Of a DNA stretch of 58,338 nt, positions 1 through 8,335 are shown one piece after another. Each line of letters begins with the position of its first letter. The first letter of the stretch is position 1. Made by a program: the position numbers and the translations under genes. The notes beneath the pieces are model-generated. The model searched no databases, had not been told where the DNA came from, and saw only the letters and a list, made by a program, of their open reading frames with translations. The stretch comes from Phycisphaerae bacterium (GTDB taxonomy: Bacteria > Planctomycetota > Phycisphaerae > UBA1845), in NCBI GenBank assembly GCA_029260135.1, contig JAJDDV010000061.1, positions 1 to 58,338 on the forward strand. The letters run 5' to 3'.

Positions 1-515
1 CCGCATGGGTCGGCCCCACGCGCCAGGTCAGCGAAAACAGCGGCAGCGTCGATCCCGTCACCGGCTGGGCAACCTTCACCACCGCCACACTCCAGTGCGA
101 TCCCCACTTCGACACCTTCGCCTCGATGGGAACGATCCACATCTACGACAAAGCCATTATCCCCGGCGCCCAGTACACGATCGAGACGATCAGACAGGAC
201 TGCACACAGACCAACGCCGCCAACTACTCACCCCCGCTCGCAGTCACGACGAGCACGTTCGGCGACGTCGGCGGCTTCTTCGATCCAACCTCACAGACGT
301 GGTCCGCTCCGGACGGCGTCGTGGGTGTCCCAACGGACGTGGTCGCGCTCGTGGACAAGTTCGCGAATCTCCCCGGCGCTCCGTCCAAATCTCGCGCCGA
401 CCTCTACCCCGCGACGCCCGATCAGGTGATCTCGATCATCGACATCGTCCAGGCCGTCGATGCCTTCCGAGGCAACGCGTATCCGAATATCCCGATCGTA
501 CCGCCCTGTCTCTGA
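1..515 (+). CDS. C-terminal part of a secreted dockerin-like protein (5' truncated)
   Basis: The reading frame is open from base 3 and ends at a TGA at 513-515, so the start lies before the window. The visible 170 residues match the C-terminal module of three other secreted proteins in this window (ends at 34891, 39283 and 49474). Shared elements in order are WVGPT, LQCDP, a VIPGA-like stretch (IIPGAQYTIE), FGDVGGF, PDGVVGVPTDVVALVDKF, PGAPSKSRADL, and a closing aspartate-rich helix pair (TPDQVISIIDIVQAVDAF) followed by a Cys near the end. The closing part resembles a dockerin or calcium-loop pair. The N-terminal functional domain is outside the window, so the role of the whole protein is unknown. 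It is probably extracellular. Confidence 0.8.
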   Translation, partial: AWVGPTRQVSENSGSVDPVTGWATFTTATLQCDPHFDTFASMGTIHIYDKAIIPGAQYTIETIRQDCTQTNAANYSPPLAVTTSTFGDVGGFFDPTSQTWSAPDGVVGVPTDVVALVDKFANLPGAPSKSRADLYPATPDQVISIIDIVQAVDAFRGNAYPNIPIVPPCL

Positions 516-570
516 ACCCATCTTCCATGGGTCAACCTCTCGCCAGGCGAATGCAAGGTGACCACTAAAC

Positions 571-605
571 ACTGATAACTGATTACTGACAACGAAAGAC
601 TGACA
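571..605. repeat. Degenerate heptanucleotide tandem repeat, five units
   Basis: Five consecutive 7-base units read ACTGATA, ACTGATT, ACTGACA, ACGAAAG, ACTGACA. They are decayed, reverse-complement copies of the TYGTCAG unit that forms the clean array at 4294-4405. The block fills the convergent gap between the secreted-protein stop (515) and the stop of the TrkA_N gene (607). Confidence 0.6.
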
Positions 606-606
606 G

Positions 607-1170
607 CTACGACACGCCCGTCTGCATCACGCGCTTGCTGAGCTTCTCGTAGAATTGCAGTGCCACCGCCTGCTCGGCCTTCACCACGTCGTCGGCGCCG
701 AGCTGCGAAGCCCGCATACCTTTCGACGAGTAATGCGTTCGGGCGATGATGTAGATGTCCGGCTTCAAACGGCGTGCCAAAGATGTGGCACTCAGGACCG
801 CGTCCTCGTCCGGAATGGTCAGCGCCAAAATCGCCGCCTGGTTCAAACCGGCTTTCGTGAGTGTATCAGCGTCGAGCACGTCACCCTCTTGGATGTCGCG
901 ACCCAGCGCACGCTGCGTCGCCACGGTGACGGCGTTCTTTTCGACGATGGTGTAGGAGAGCTTGGCCTGCTCCAGAAGATCCGCCACGCAGCGACCCGCA
1001 AGCCCGAAACCGACCACAATGACGTGTCCGTCAATCGGGCGCGCGTCGCCCGGTGACACCAGTGGCGTGACCAGCACCCGCGTCCCTTCAGGCCAGTCAG
1101 CCCGTTCATCCAACCGAACCTGACCGTCACGGACGGTCGCACCGATCGGCTGTTCTGATATCGAAGACAT
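607..1170 (-). CDS. TrkA_N (RCK) NAD-binding domain protein with short beta-rich N-terminal domain
   Basis: This 187-aa protein carries a Rossmann NAD(H)-binding domain of the TrkA_N/RCK type from about residue 45: VIVVGFGLAGRCVADLL with the glycine-rich loop, then the acidic strand end (TIVEKN), GDVLDADTL, and LGADDVVKAEQ. In the family such domains gate K+ channels and transporters. The usual TrkA_C ligand domain is absent, and no ion-channel membrane segments are present. The first about 40 residues (IGATVRDGQVRL...WPEGTRVLVT) resemble the small DUF104/AF2212-like antitoxin fold; this is a pattern judgement. The ATG at 1170 is chosen because a strong GGAGAAGGAAGG lies just upstream; the longer ORF start lacks one. 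Partner and substrate are unknown. Confidence 0.75.
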   Translation of the reverse strand: MSSISEQPIGATVRDGQVRLDERADWPEGTRVLVTPLVSPGDARPIDGHVIVVGFGLAGRCVADLLEQAKLSYTIVEKNAVTVATQRALGRDIQEGDVLDADTLTKAGLNQAAILALTIPDEDAVLSATSLARRLKPDIYIIARTHYSSKGMRASQLGADDVVKAEQAVALQFYEKLSKRVMQTGVS

Positions 1171-1294
1171 CCTTCCTTCTCCGTCGCCGCAGGCCGTGTT
1201 GAGAAGGGGCGGGTTCAAGCATTATCCATCCACAGCGCGACTCGCGCCGTCCCTACCCCTCGCCTTATAGCGGTGGGATGGAAGGGGGGTCTTA

Positions 1295-2698
1295 CTACAC
1301 TTTCGTGGAAAACTTCCGAAGGGCCTCAGCCACCAGGTAGAACGACCCCGTGATGCAGATCAGATCCTCCCGCGTGATCGCGCTCGTCGCGATACGCATC
1401 GCATCTTCCACGGTCTCCCCGACCTGAGCCATCTTGCCCGAATGTTCGGTATAGTCAGCCGCCAGTTCCGCCGGATCGGCAGAACGCGGAGAACCCGTGC
1501 TCGTGAAGATCATCTTATCGGCCCCGATCTGGAGCCGACGAAGCATGCCGGTGATGTCTTTGTCCTTCTGGCAGCCGAAGATCACAATCATCGAGTCATA
1601 CGGTACGTGTTGACCGATCCCACGCATCAATGCATCGATGCTGGCTCCGTTGTGCGCACCGTCAACGAGGATCCGCGGCTCCTCGCAGATCATCTGCATC
1701 CGCCCGTCCAGCGTGACGTTGGTCAAACCGGCTACGGCCTGCTGATCGTCGATCGCGAAACCACGGCCCTTCAAGACGTCTAAAAGCCCGAGCGCCAGTG
1801 TGCAGTTCGTCGCCTGATGTTCACCCAGAAGCGGAACATACAGATGCTCGAACCGGCTGTTCTGCGTCGTCAGACAGATGCGGGCGTGACGGCCGGCCGC
1901 ACGTGAAAACTCGAAGCGATAGCTGAAGTCCACCCCGTCATTCGAGTATCGAAGCGGCGCTTCCGCCTCGGACGCCGCCGCCTTGAGTACCGTCTTGACA
2001 CTAGCGGGCTGTGGCGCGCTGACCACCGGAATCCCCTTCTTAATGATCCCGGCCTTTTCCCCAGCGATGGCCGCGATGTCATCGCCGAGCTGAGCCCCGT
2101 GATCAAAGCTGATGCTGGTGATACCGACCGCCTCCGGACTCACCACGTTCGTGGCATCCAGCCGGCCGCCCATCCCCGTCTCGACCACCGCCAGCTCGAC
2201 CTCTTCATCCGCGAAGTACCGAAAAGCCGCCGCCGTCAAGACTTCGAAGTAGGTCGGTTCCGGGACCTTGGCCTTCTTTGCTATCTCTGACACCGCCGCG
2301 ACACACTTGGTAAAGGGTCGCTCCTCGATCATCTTCCCATCCACGATGATTCGCTCGCGAACGTCCAGGAGATGAGGCGAGGTGAAGAGTCCGACCTTGA
2401 TCCCACACGCACGCAACATCTCGGCGAGCATGGTGGCTGTGCTGCCTTTGCCCTTGGTACCGGCGATATGGACGGACTTAAACGAACGCTGGGGGTTATC
2501 CAACGCGGCCAGCAGCCTTGTAACTCGCGCAAGGCCGAAGTTACCGGTCGTGTACTTCGCGCGGCGCACGCGCTCGTAGTTCGTCAGCGAGTCCAGATAA
2601 TTGATCGCGGACCGGAAGGTCCGGATGGTCTTCGCCGCAGTTTTTGGCTTTGTGGCGCGGCGCGGCCTAGTTGCAGTAGCTTTAGTCATTGACGGCAT
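1295..2698 (-). CDS. folC: Bifunctional folylpolyglutamate synthase / dihydrofolate synthase
   Basis: FolC adds glutamate to dihydropteroate and to folates with ATP in the cytoplasm. The 467-aa product has the P-loop GTKGKGSTA, the TSPHLLDVRERI motif following it, ETGMGGRLDATN, the SFDHGAQLGDDIAAIAGEKAGIIK segment and the C-terminal domain signature LVDGAHN. Family length is usually 420-440 aa; the excess is a basic, Ala/Lys/Arg/Thr-rich N-terminal tail of about 25 residues (TKATATRPRRATKPKTAAK). The gene stands alone on the minus strand, divergent from aroB. A second ATG nine bases inside is also possible as start. Confidence 0.95.
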   Translation of the reverse strand: MPSMTKATATRPRRATKPKTAAKTIRTFRSAINYLDSLTNYERVRRAKYTTGNFGLARVTRLLAALDNPQRSFKSVHIAGTKGKGSTATMLAEMLRACGIKVGLFTSPHLLDVRERIIVDGKMIEERPFTKCVAAVSEIAKKAKVPEPTYFEVLTAAAFRYFADEEVELAVVETGMGGRLDATNVVSPEAVGITSISFDHGAQLGDDIAAIAGEKAGIIKKGIPVVSAPQPASVKTVLKAAASEAEAPLRYSNDGVDFSYRFEFSRAAGRHARICLTTQNSRFEHLYVPLLGEHQATNCTLALGLLDVLKGRGFAIDDQQAVAGLTNVTLDGRMQMICEEPRILVDGAHNGASIDALMRGIGQHVPYDSMIVIFGCQKDKDITGMLRRLQIGADKMIFTSTGSPRSADPAELAADYTEHSGKMAQVGETVEDAMRIATSAITREDLICITGSFYLVAEALRKFSTKV

Positions 2699-3063
2699 GA
2701 TTGTAATAGCCCTTCACGATTTCGTCAACGCAGAATAACCCATTCATCCTGCGAATCCCGCCAGGTCGCCGAGCGACGGTTTTCGGCATAACCTCTGCTC
2801 CTAAAGGAAGTTACAGAGAGACGGCGACTGTCAGGCGGGTACCCCGCGTAGTCCACGCCGGACCAGCGAGGGCCATATATAGTATGTCCGGACGACATCC
2901 AAGGTTCATCCAAATCGTCGCAAACGTCCGGAATTGACGATATTCTACACGAGAACGGTCAAAGTGACAAGGGCTGGACGTGGCCTGTTACGCTGCTGTC
3001 GCAATGGCCCAGGTCCGATATACGCTCGCTCTATAGCTGCCAAACAGGCGCCACTCCGATACA
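2699..3063. other. Intergenic region between divergent folC and aroB
   Basis: No convincing gene is seen in these 365 bases. The region holds the promoters of both divergent genes. It contains a candidate minus-strand promoter (2874-2902) with an inverted repeat, ATGTC-N5-GACAT (2884-2898), lying across its spacer. A 62-codon minus-strand ORF (2725-2913) has no ribosome site or recognisable domain. Confidence 0.5.
2874..2902 (-). promoter_or_regulatory. Candidate sigma70-type promoter for folC
   Basis: On the minus strand TTGGAT (2902-2897) is followed after 17 bases by TATATG (2879-2874), giving 4/6 at the -10 box. The inverted repeat ATGTC-N5-GACAT (2884-2898) covers most of the spacer and could be an operator. 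The start codon of folC is about 175 bases downstream. This is pattern matching only. Confidence 0.35.
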
Positions 3064-4248
3064 ATGGACGCCATGTTTGACTTCGACCTTGACTACGGAA
3101 TATCGCGAACAAGAGTCACAGTACGACTGAACGCCCTCGACGATGGTGGGCGGATTCTGCGCGAGGTCTCTGCCAAGACTGACGACCCATTGGCAGACCC
3201 GGCTGCCGGCACTGACACACGTTTGGCAGAGGTGGAGGCCAAGTGTGACGGGCGGGTGACCGTCGTGGTCACGGATGATCGAGTCGGGGACCTCTACGGT
3301 TCGCGACTTGTCGGGTCGCTGAAGGGGGCGGGATTCTCGGTTGAGGAGTACCGGATTCGACCTGGCGAGGCGTCGAAGTCGCTGGCGGTGGCTGAGGACA
3401 TCTATCGGTTTCTGGCAGCGAAGAACGTCGGCCGCGACGGGTGTATCCTCGCGCTGGGTGGCGGGGTCGTCAGCGACCTGGCGGGGTTTGTGGCGGCGAC
3501 GTGGATGCGTGGTGTGGATTTCGGGGTCTTCCCGACCACGTTGGAGGCTGATGTTGACGCGTCGATCGGTGGAAAGACGGCGGTCAATACGTCGGCTGCT
3601 AAGAATCTGGTTGGCGTCTTTCATCAGCCGCGATTCGTGGCCATCGATCCGGGCTGTCTGACGACGCTGGAGGCGAGAGACGTTAGGGCCGGACTGGCGG
3701 AGTCGGTCAAGCACGCGCTGATCTCGTCGGAGGAGCTGCTTCGCTTCCATGAGGCCAACGTCGATGCGATTCTGGCGTTGGATGCCTCGGTGGCGCGCGA
3801 GCTGATTCTCCGGAACCTGCGCGTCAAGGGTGACATCATCGAGGCGGATACGCTGGAGCAGCGTGACAAGAGGATCCTGTTGAACTTCGGGCACACGATC
3901 GGCCATGCGATCGAGTCGGGTGTGGGGTATACGCTGCGCCACGGCGAGTGCGTGGCACTCGGCATGGTTGCGGCGTGCCGGTTGTCGGTGACGATGGGTC
4001 TTCTCGATCACTCGGTTGTCGAGCGCATGACCGCCCTTCTTGTTCGCCTCGGACTGCCGACGCAGTTGGAGGAACGAATCGATACCGACACACTTCTGGC
4101 GACCATTCGTAATGACAAGAAACGCCGCGACGGCCGCCTGCGTTTCGTTCTTCTCGAAGCTGTTGGTCGACCGGTGGTTCGGGATGACGTAGGCGAATCG
4201 CCGGTTCGCTCGGCGTTCGAGTCTCTGGTTGGTCTCAACGCAAGTTGA
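3064..4248 (+). CDS. aroB: 3-dehydroquinate synthase
   Basis: AroB converts DAHP to 3-dehydroquinate using NAD+ and a divalent metal, the second step of the shikimate pathway. Visible signatures are GGGVVSDLAGFVAAT, PTTLEADVDASIGGKTAVN, the metal ligands in GLAESVKHAL, NFGHTIGHAIE and LRHGE, and the FHQP segment. At 394 aa it is slightly longer than the usual 350-370. The first about 60 residues before the Rossmann-like strand (VTVVVTDDRVGDLY) do not match the usual AroB N-terminus well. There is no clear ribosome site before either ATG (3064 or 3073), so the start is uncertain. The gene is monocistronic and its 3' end is followed by a hairpin and the heptamer array. Confidence 0.95.
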   Translation: MDAMFDFDLDYGISRTRVTVRLNALDDGGRILREVSAKTDDPLADPAAGTDTRLAEVEAKCDGRVTVVVTDDRVGDLYGSRLVGSLKGAGFSVEEYRIRPGEASKSLAVAEDIYRFLAAKNVGRDGCILALGGGVVSDLAGFVAATWMRGVDFGVFPTTLEADVDASIGGKTAVNTSAAKNLVGVFHQPRFVAIDPGCLTTLEARDVRAGLAESVKHALISSEELLRFHEANVDAILALDASVARELILRNLRVKGDIIEADTLEQRDKRILLNFGHTIGHAIESGVGYTLRHGECVALGMVAACRLSVTMGLLDHSVVERMTALLVRLGLPTQLEERIDTDTLLATIRNDKKRRDGRLRFVLLEAVGRPVVRDDVGESPVRSAFESLVGLNAS

Positions 4249-4254
4249 AGGGGC

Positions 4255-4269
4255 CCCGACTTCGTCGGG
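4255..4269 (+). terminator. Hairpin just after aroB, possible terminator
   Basis: CCCGAC-TTC-GTCGGG begins six bases after the aroB stop codon and forms a perfect 6-bp stem. No T-run follows, so intrinsic termination is doubtful; it may instead protect the 3' end of the messenger. Confidence 0.35.
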
Positions 4270-4293
4270 ACAGGCGCCGGGGAGGGGGAGGCG

Positions 4294-4405
4294 TTGTCAG
4301 TCGTCAGTTGTCAGTCGTCAGTCGTCAGTTGTCAGTCGTCAGTTGTCAGTTGTCAGTTGTCAGTCGTCAGTTGTCAGTTGTCAGTTGTCAGTCGTCAGTT
4401 GTCAG
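4294..4405. repeat. Heptanucleotide tandem repeat array, 16 units of TYGTCAG
   Basis: Sixteen uninterrupted 7-base units cover 112 bases. Each is either TTGTCAG or TCGTCAG; only the second base varies. The array lies in the convergent gap between aroB and the glycosyltransferase-like gene. A decayed, inverted five-unit relative lies at 571-605, in another convergent gap. The unit length excludes CRISPR. It resembles the short tandemly repeated heptanucleotides known from cyanobacteria in form, not necessarily in origin. Confidence 0.95.
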
Positions 4406-4460
4406 TCAGAAGGTGCATCAAGATGCACGCTACAGGGCTCCTACGCACCTGGATTGGGGA

Positions 4461-6392
4461 TTAGGAGCAGGGAGTGGTGGTTGAATGGTGGGGTGTGATC
4501 GTGGACGATCGATGGCGCAGGTGGTCGACGAGGGTCTGCAGACGTCGGGCGACACTGTGCCGAGCCAGTGCGGCTGAGCGGGCGGCGACAAGGGTGGAAC
4601 GGGTCGTGTCGTGTGGCGGAGTTGCGCTCGCCGAATCGTCGGTGGTCAGTTGTGCGATGAGCTGTGGGAGTTGGTGTGCGGCGGTGTAGAAGTGAATGAA
4701 GGGCGCTAGACTCTCGAGGCCCGGATAGGATTGGGCAAAGGGTAGGGTGGGAGCGCGGAGAATGACCGCCACACCGGCGGCGAGGGCGTCGAGGGCGGTT
4801 TGGATTGAGGCGGGCAACGCGTCGGGGATCAGAACGATACCGGCGCCATGGAAGACGCTGTTGAGTTGGGGGCCCGTGGGAATGTCTCGTCCGGTTTCGT
4901 TCGGGTCGCGTTGTGGTGGATGCCAATGCCGGCCCCACAGCTGGACGGAGCAGCCTGTGTTTCGCAGTGCATCTGCGGCGACCCGCGCGAGGGTAGCCGG
5001 GATGATGTGCGTGTTGATCAGATCGATGAAGTGCGTTCGCACTTCGGTGGTTTCCAGGGTGATCTCGGTCTTTCGCTCGGCGTCTTCGAGGAGTCGCTGG
5101 GCGGCGACCATGCCGTTTTCGTCGACGTAGCGAACGGCCTGCTGCTGGATCGCATTCCAGAGTGCCACATGGCTGGCATGGCCGATGTCGCAACTCTCGG
5201 GACGATCGTCGGGATGATCGGAGAGGATTGCGACGTGGGGGGCCGGGGCCGCAGCCTCGGGATGGCTGGAGTCGATGGGGTGGTAGGCGACGTCGTCGGC
5301 GGCGACGTCGAGGCGAAGGAGGTTCGGGACGGGAACGCCGGCGTCGATCAGGCGATCGTGCAGTGCTTGTGAGGTGGCGGCTACGATGTCGTGGGGCGCG
5401 GGCCCCAGGACTCCTTCATCCTGTAGGGGTAGGTTGAGGATCGCGCCGGGGACGTACCAGACGACGATGGGCAGATCGTCGGGAACGAGTGATCGCATCA
5501 GGCCGCCGTCGCCGTTGATCATCAAGATGAGCTCGGCGCCGGCGTCGATGACAGCCTGTAGTCGCGCGGAGAGGTGACACCGGTCCGGCGCGTCGGGCAC
5601 GCAGACGGTGTGGGGCCAACCGAGTTTGGTGAGGGCTCTTTGGGCGCGATGGGCGTGATCGAGGACGACGGGCGTCGGATCGATACAGAGGAGTACAACG
5701 CGAGGCTGATCGGGAATGGCCCGAGGCGATCGCTGCCTGATCCAGTGTTTGAGGGCCTCGACGCGTTCGGCTGCGGCATCGGTGACGATTTCGCCTGCGC
5801 GCTCGATGTACCCTTGTAGTCGTGCCAGGTATGCGGGGCTGCACTGCGGAGCCGGCAGCAAGTGTACGGGAAGTTCGAAGCCGGAGTGATGCCCGAAGAA
5901 CGCCGCGAGTGATTCGACGATCTGAACGCCCTCGCCCGGTACGAAGACCAGTCGGCGCTGGTCGATGAACGACGTGTAGTCGTGGAGCCTCATCGCAAGC
6001 TTGAGGTTGAGTGGATCGGCTTCGAGGACGAACAGGGCGCTGTGAGGGGGAACGCGCTCCAGAATGACGATCGGCTCCAGCCCTGTGAAGATGCCGGGGA
6101 GAATGACGTTGTGTCCATCGCCCCTTACGCCGCCGAGTGTCTGCACGGCGCTGATGGTCGGCATGGAGGAGGCGCCGAACCACGCTTGCGGCGCGTTTTC
6201 GACAGGAAGGAGGAAGGTTTTGCTGCCATCGCGGCCGGTGGCTGTCGCCACGCCCGGGGGGATGGAGACGGCTTCGACTTCGTCGGCGACCGCCGGCTGG
6301 AAGGTCTGCAGTGCGGCGATGTTCTTGCGATAGCAGTCGCTTTTTTCAGCGGCCAAAACAGCGCCTTCCGAAAGGTCAGCCGGGTCCGACAT
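4461..6392 (-). CDS. Putative glycosyltransferase-like protein (CgeB/DUF115-like, uncertain)
   Basis: This is a 643-aa protein with no signal peptide or clear membrane segment, so probably cytoplasmic. I do not recognise it firmly. The first half has alternating strand/helix segments including a glycine-rich HNVILPGIFTG and an acidic strand end (FVLEADPLNLKLAM), which recalls the DUF115/Maf-type glycosylation proteins. The second half has Rossmann-like segments (VVLLCID, ELILMINGDGG, IVVWYVPG) and a late GCSVQLWGRHWH, comparable with CgeB-type glycosyltransferases where a WG-x-W element precedes a nucleotide-sugar site. The last about 50 residues are Ser/Thr/His-rich. It follows the 100-aa membrane gene and the DUF1573 gene with overlaps, so the three are likely one operon. 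An alternative is another GT-B-like fold of unknown activity. Confidence 0.5.
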   Translation of the reverse strand: MSDPADLSEGAVLAAEKSDCYRKNIAALQTFQPAVADEVEAVSIPPGVATATGRDGSKTFLLPVENAPQAWFGASSMPTISAVQTLGGVRGDGHNVILPGIFTGLEPIVILERVPPHSALFVLEADPLNLKLAMRLHDYTSFIDQRRLVFVPGEGVQIVESLAAFFGHHSGFELPVHLLPAPQCSPAYLARLQGYIERAGEIVTDAAAERVEALKHWIRQRSPRAIPDQPRVVLLCIDPTPVVLDHAHRAQRALTKLGWPHTVCVPDAPDRCHLSARLQAVIDAGAELILMINGDGGLMRSLVPDDLPIVVWYVPGAILNLPLQDEGVLGPAPHDIVAATSQALHDRLIDAGVPVPNLLRLDVAADDVAYHPIDSSHPEAAAPAPHVAILSDHPDDRPESCDIGHASHVALWNAIQQQAVRYVDENGMVAAQRLLEDAERKTEITLETTEVRTHFIDLINTHIIPATLARVAADALRNTGCSVQLWGRHWHPPQRDPNETGRDIPTGPQLNSVFHGAGIVLIPDALPASIQTALDALAAGVAVILRAPTLPFAQSYPGLESLAPFIHFYTAAHQLPQLIAQLTTDDSASATPPHDTTRSTLVAARSAALARHSVARRLQTLVDHLRHRSSTITPHHSTTTPCS

Positions 6393-6678
6393 TGCTTCGC
6401 TGCGACACCAATATGGCTGCCAGAAGTATGACCCAAGCGAACCAGGCGAGTCCGGCGAAGACGACGGGCCAGGCGCGCCGCGTCTTGGCCTTCGGCTTGG
6501 CGGCCTGATCGGATCCGTTGGCGACGCGTTGGGTTTGGACGGGTTGATCCGGGTCGTCGGTTTCGGCGATCGGCGTTTTCTGATCGATCACGGGCGTCAC
6601 TTTCTCATGAGTTCCGGGCTGCTCTGCCGCCGGGTCAAGGGACTTCAATTTGGATCGGAATCGTGATTTCCCTGGCAC
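6376..6678 (-). CDS. Small single-pass membrane protein, unknown function
   Basis: This roughly 100-aa product has a charged, Pro/Gln-rich N-terminal part and one hydrophobic segment near the C-terminus (AWPVVFAGLAWFAWVILLAAILV) preceded by a Lys/Arg cluster (KPKAKTRR). The tail is therefore predicted outside the cytoplasm. It overlaps the end of the DUF1573 gene by 44 bases with a GTG start at 6678 and overlaps the next gene by 17 bases, which supports translational coupling. Internal TTG and GTG codons could be the real start and would shorten it. No family is recognised. Confidence 0.55.
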   Translation of the reverse strand: MPGKSRFRSKLKSLDPAAEQPGTHEKVTPVIDQKTPIAETDDPDQPVQTQRVANGSDQAAKPKAKTRRAWPVVFAGLAWFAWVILLAAILVSQRSNVGPG

Positions 6679-7993
6679 CGGCGATATTGGTTGATACCGT
6701 CAAGGTCGCTTCGTGTCGACCGGCGGGCAGGTCCTGTTCGAGCCTTATGTCGAGAAAAACGATGTGCCGGTAGCGCGACCCGGCGTGCTCGTCCAGGGCG
6801 ACGGTGACGGCCTGGGTGTCGCAGACCATCGAAGTGACCTTCAGCTCATCTCGTAGCGTTGCCTGCAACTTCACGCGGCGGCGGGTGCCCAGGGGTGTTC
6901 CGTCTTGGCGCAAGAGAACGAGAGGCGGATCGACGAGACAACGCCGGGCGACCTCTCCATAGACGGGGACTCGGGCCAACGGCTGTGTGAGCGATGTGGT
7001 ACGTATTTCGAGTGTCGTTGCGAACGGGCCGGGCGGCGCGTTGTCGCGCAGGGTGAGGTAGAGGGCGTACCGCGTGCGTCTTGGTCCGCTCTTGGCGGGT
7101 TCGACGGCGACGTCGAAGGCGGGCCCCGCGGAGGCAGAGAGAATGTCGAAGGGGGCCTTCTCGGTGGAGCGGATTCTCACGGGGGCGAGTCGTTTGCCGG
7201 GGCGTGAGGTCATGCGTGTGGTATCGAGCACCTTAGGTTGCCATGTCAGGTCACCGACGATTTCGCCGCGAATGGGGATTACGCGCGTTCTTTCGATATC
7301 GTCGACGAGGATCTTGACGGTGGCTTTGGTTGTGAGGGATCCGACCGATACGTCGTCGGCCACGGTGATCTTGAGGCGCTGACCGGTTCCGTTGTCGACC
7401 GGAAACGCCTCGGTCGTCAGGCGAATGGGCGACCGATCGGGAAGTTGAATGTGGACGATTTCGATCGCGTTTCGGCCGGGGCCGGGTCGGAACTCGACGG
7501 TTCGCCTGGCCTGCTGCCCGCGTTGCAGAGACTGGAGATTGACGAGCCCGGGCGGTGTGACCAGATAGACCGTTTTGACATCAGCGGTGAACCGGAGGTT
7601 GAGCTCGGGTTCGGCTGGGTCGTTGCTGTATACGATGACGTTTTTGTTCTGTACGCCGTGTCGCGCGGTGCTGTCGAACCGGGCTTTGAGGGTCAGTCGC
7701 CCGCCTGGCGGGATGATCTTGTCTTCGTCTTTCAGATTGACGACGGTACAACCGCATCCGGCTTTGGTGCGGTCGATCACCAAGGGCGCGGTTCCCTTGT
7801 TCTCGAGCAGCCACTCCACCGGGCGCTTGTCACCCTCGATGACGTCTCCGATATCGAGACGTCGCTGGGCGACATAGAGTGTGGGGGTCGGTGTGGCTGT
7901 GCTCTTGCCAGAGTCGGGGACGGGAGGAAGTTGGAAGGCTGTCGCCACGCCCGTCATCGAGAAACAGAGATGAACCGCAACCGCCTTGATCAT
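6635..7993 (-). CDS. Exported DUF1573-domain protein
   Basis: This 452-aa protein has a signal peptide (MIKAVAVHLCFSMTGVATA, likely cut before FQLPP). An immunoglobulin-like DUF1573 domain follows. It contains the typical DIGDVIEGDK...F/W-x-LENKGTAPLVI strand pattern, the AGCGCTV cysteine motif and the YSNDPAEPELNL segment. Two or three further beta-sandwich repeats follow, up to the final TVSTNIAGAREITIPIQIEVP. DUF1573 proteins are common and uncharacterised in Planctomycetota and Bacteroidota and are probably cell-envelope proteins. The ATG at 7993 has GGAGG 8-9 bases upstream and opens the signal peptide; the in-frame extension upstream is Arg-rich and has neither. It heads the operon with the small membrane gene and the glycosyltransferase-like gene. 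Confidence 0.8.
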   Translation of the reverse strand: MIKAVAVHLCFSMTGVATAFQLPPVPDSGKSTATPTPTLYVAQRRLDIGDVIEGDKRPVEWLLENKGTAPLVIDRTKAGCGCTVVNLKDEDKIIPPGGRLTLKARFDSTARHGVQNKNVIVYSNDPAEPELNLRFTADVKTVYLVTPPGLVNLQSLQRGQQARRTVEFRPGPGRNAIEIVHIQLPDRSPIRLTTEAFPVDNGTGQRLKITVADDVSVGSLTTKATVKILVDDIERTRVIPIRGEIVGDLTWQPKVLDTTRMTSRPGKRLAPVRIRSTEKAPFDILSASAGPAFDVAVEPAKSGPRRTRYALYLTLRDNAPPGPFATTLEIRTTSLTQPLARVPVYGEVARRCLVDPPLVLLRQDGTPLGTRRRVKLQATLRDELKVTSMVCDTQAVTVALDEHAGSRYRHIVFLDIRLEQDLPAGRHEATLTVSTNIAGAREITIPIQIEVP

Positions 7994-8335
7994 TCCACTG
8001 CCTCCGCCATGCTCACGTCGTCCACACGCCGTTGAAGGACGACCGAGTTCAGCCGGCGGGCCGTTCCGTCCCGCTCGGTTCGATCCAAAGCGGAAGGTCG
8101 TCCTCTCCGACTGATTGTACGCACGTGTCGACGAGGTTGGAAGTAACCGGTGAGTAAGCCCCACGAAAACTCTTGGGACAAGCGTATCTTGTCACGGAGC
8201 GTATATTCCGGGCTGTCGGACGTCTCGCACGTGTGCTCGCCGGGTGTATTGTGCAACTCCGCTTTCTTTGCGGGTCTGCAATGCTTGGGCCGGGGATCCT
8301 TCTGTCCGGATTGGGTTTCGATCGGGACCCGCCCG
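7994..8335. other. Gap between the large exported-protein gene and the DUF1573 gene
   Basis: This 342-base region lies between two minus-strand genes. It presumably carries the promoter of the DUF1573 operon, but I found no convincing -35/-10 pair or terminator. A minus-strand ORF (7990-8406) ends in an ATGA overlap with the DUF1573 start, but its protein is low-complexity and overlaps the upstream gene. Confidence 0.4.

Noticed and set aside
2725-2913. 62-codon minus-strand ORF between folC and aroB
   Set aside because: No ribosome site, no recognisable pattern, and it overlaps the likely promoter.
3031-4011. 326-codon open frame on the minus strand opposite aroB
   Set aside because: Arg/His-rich product mirroring a strongly conserved gene; typical antisense shadow in GC-rich DNA.
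4294-4405. CRISPR array
   Set aside because: Seven-base units without spacers; no cas genes in the window.
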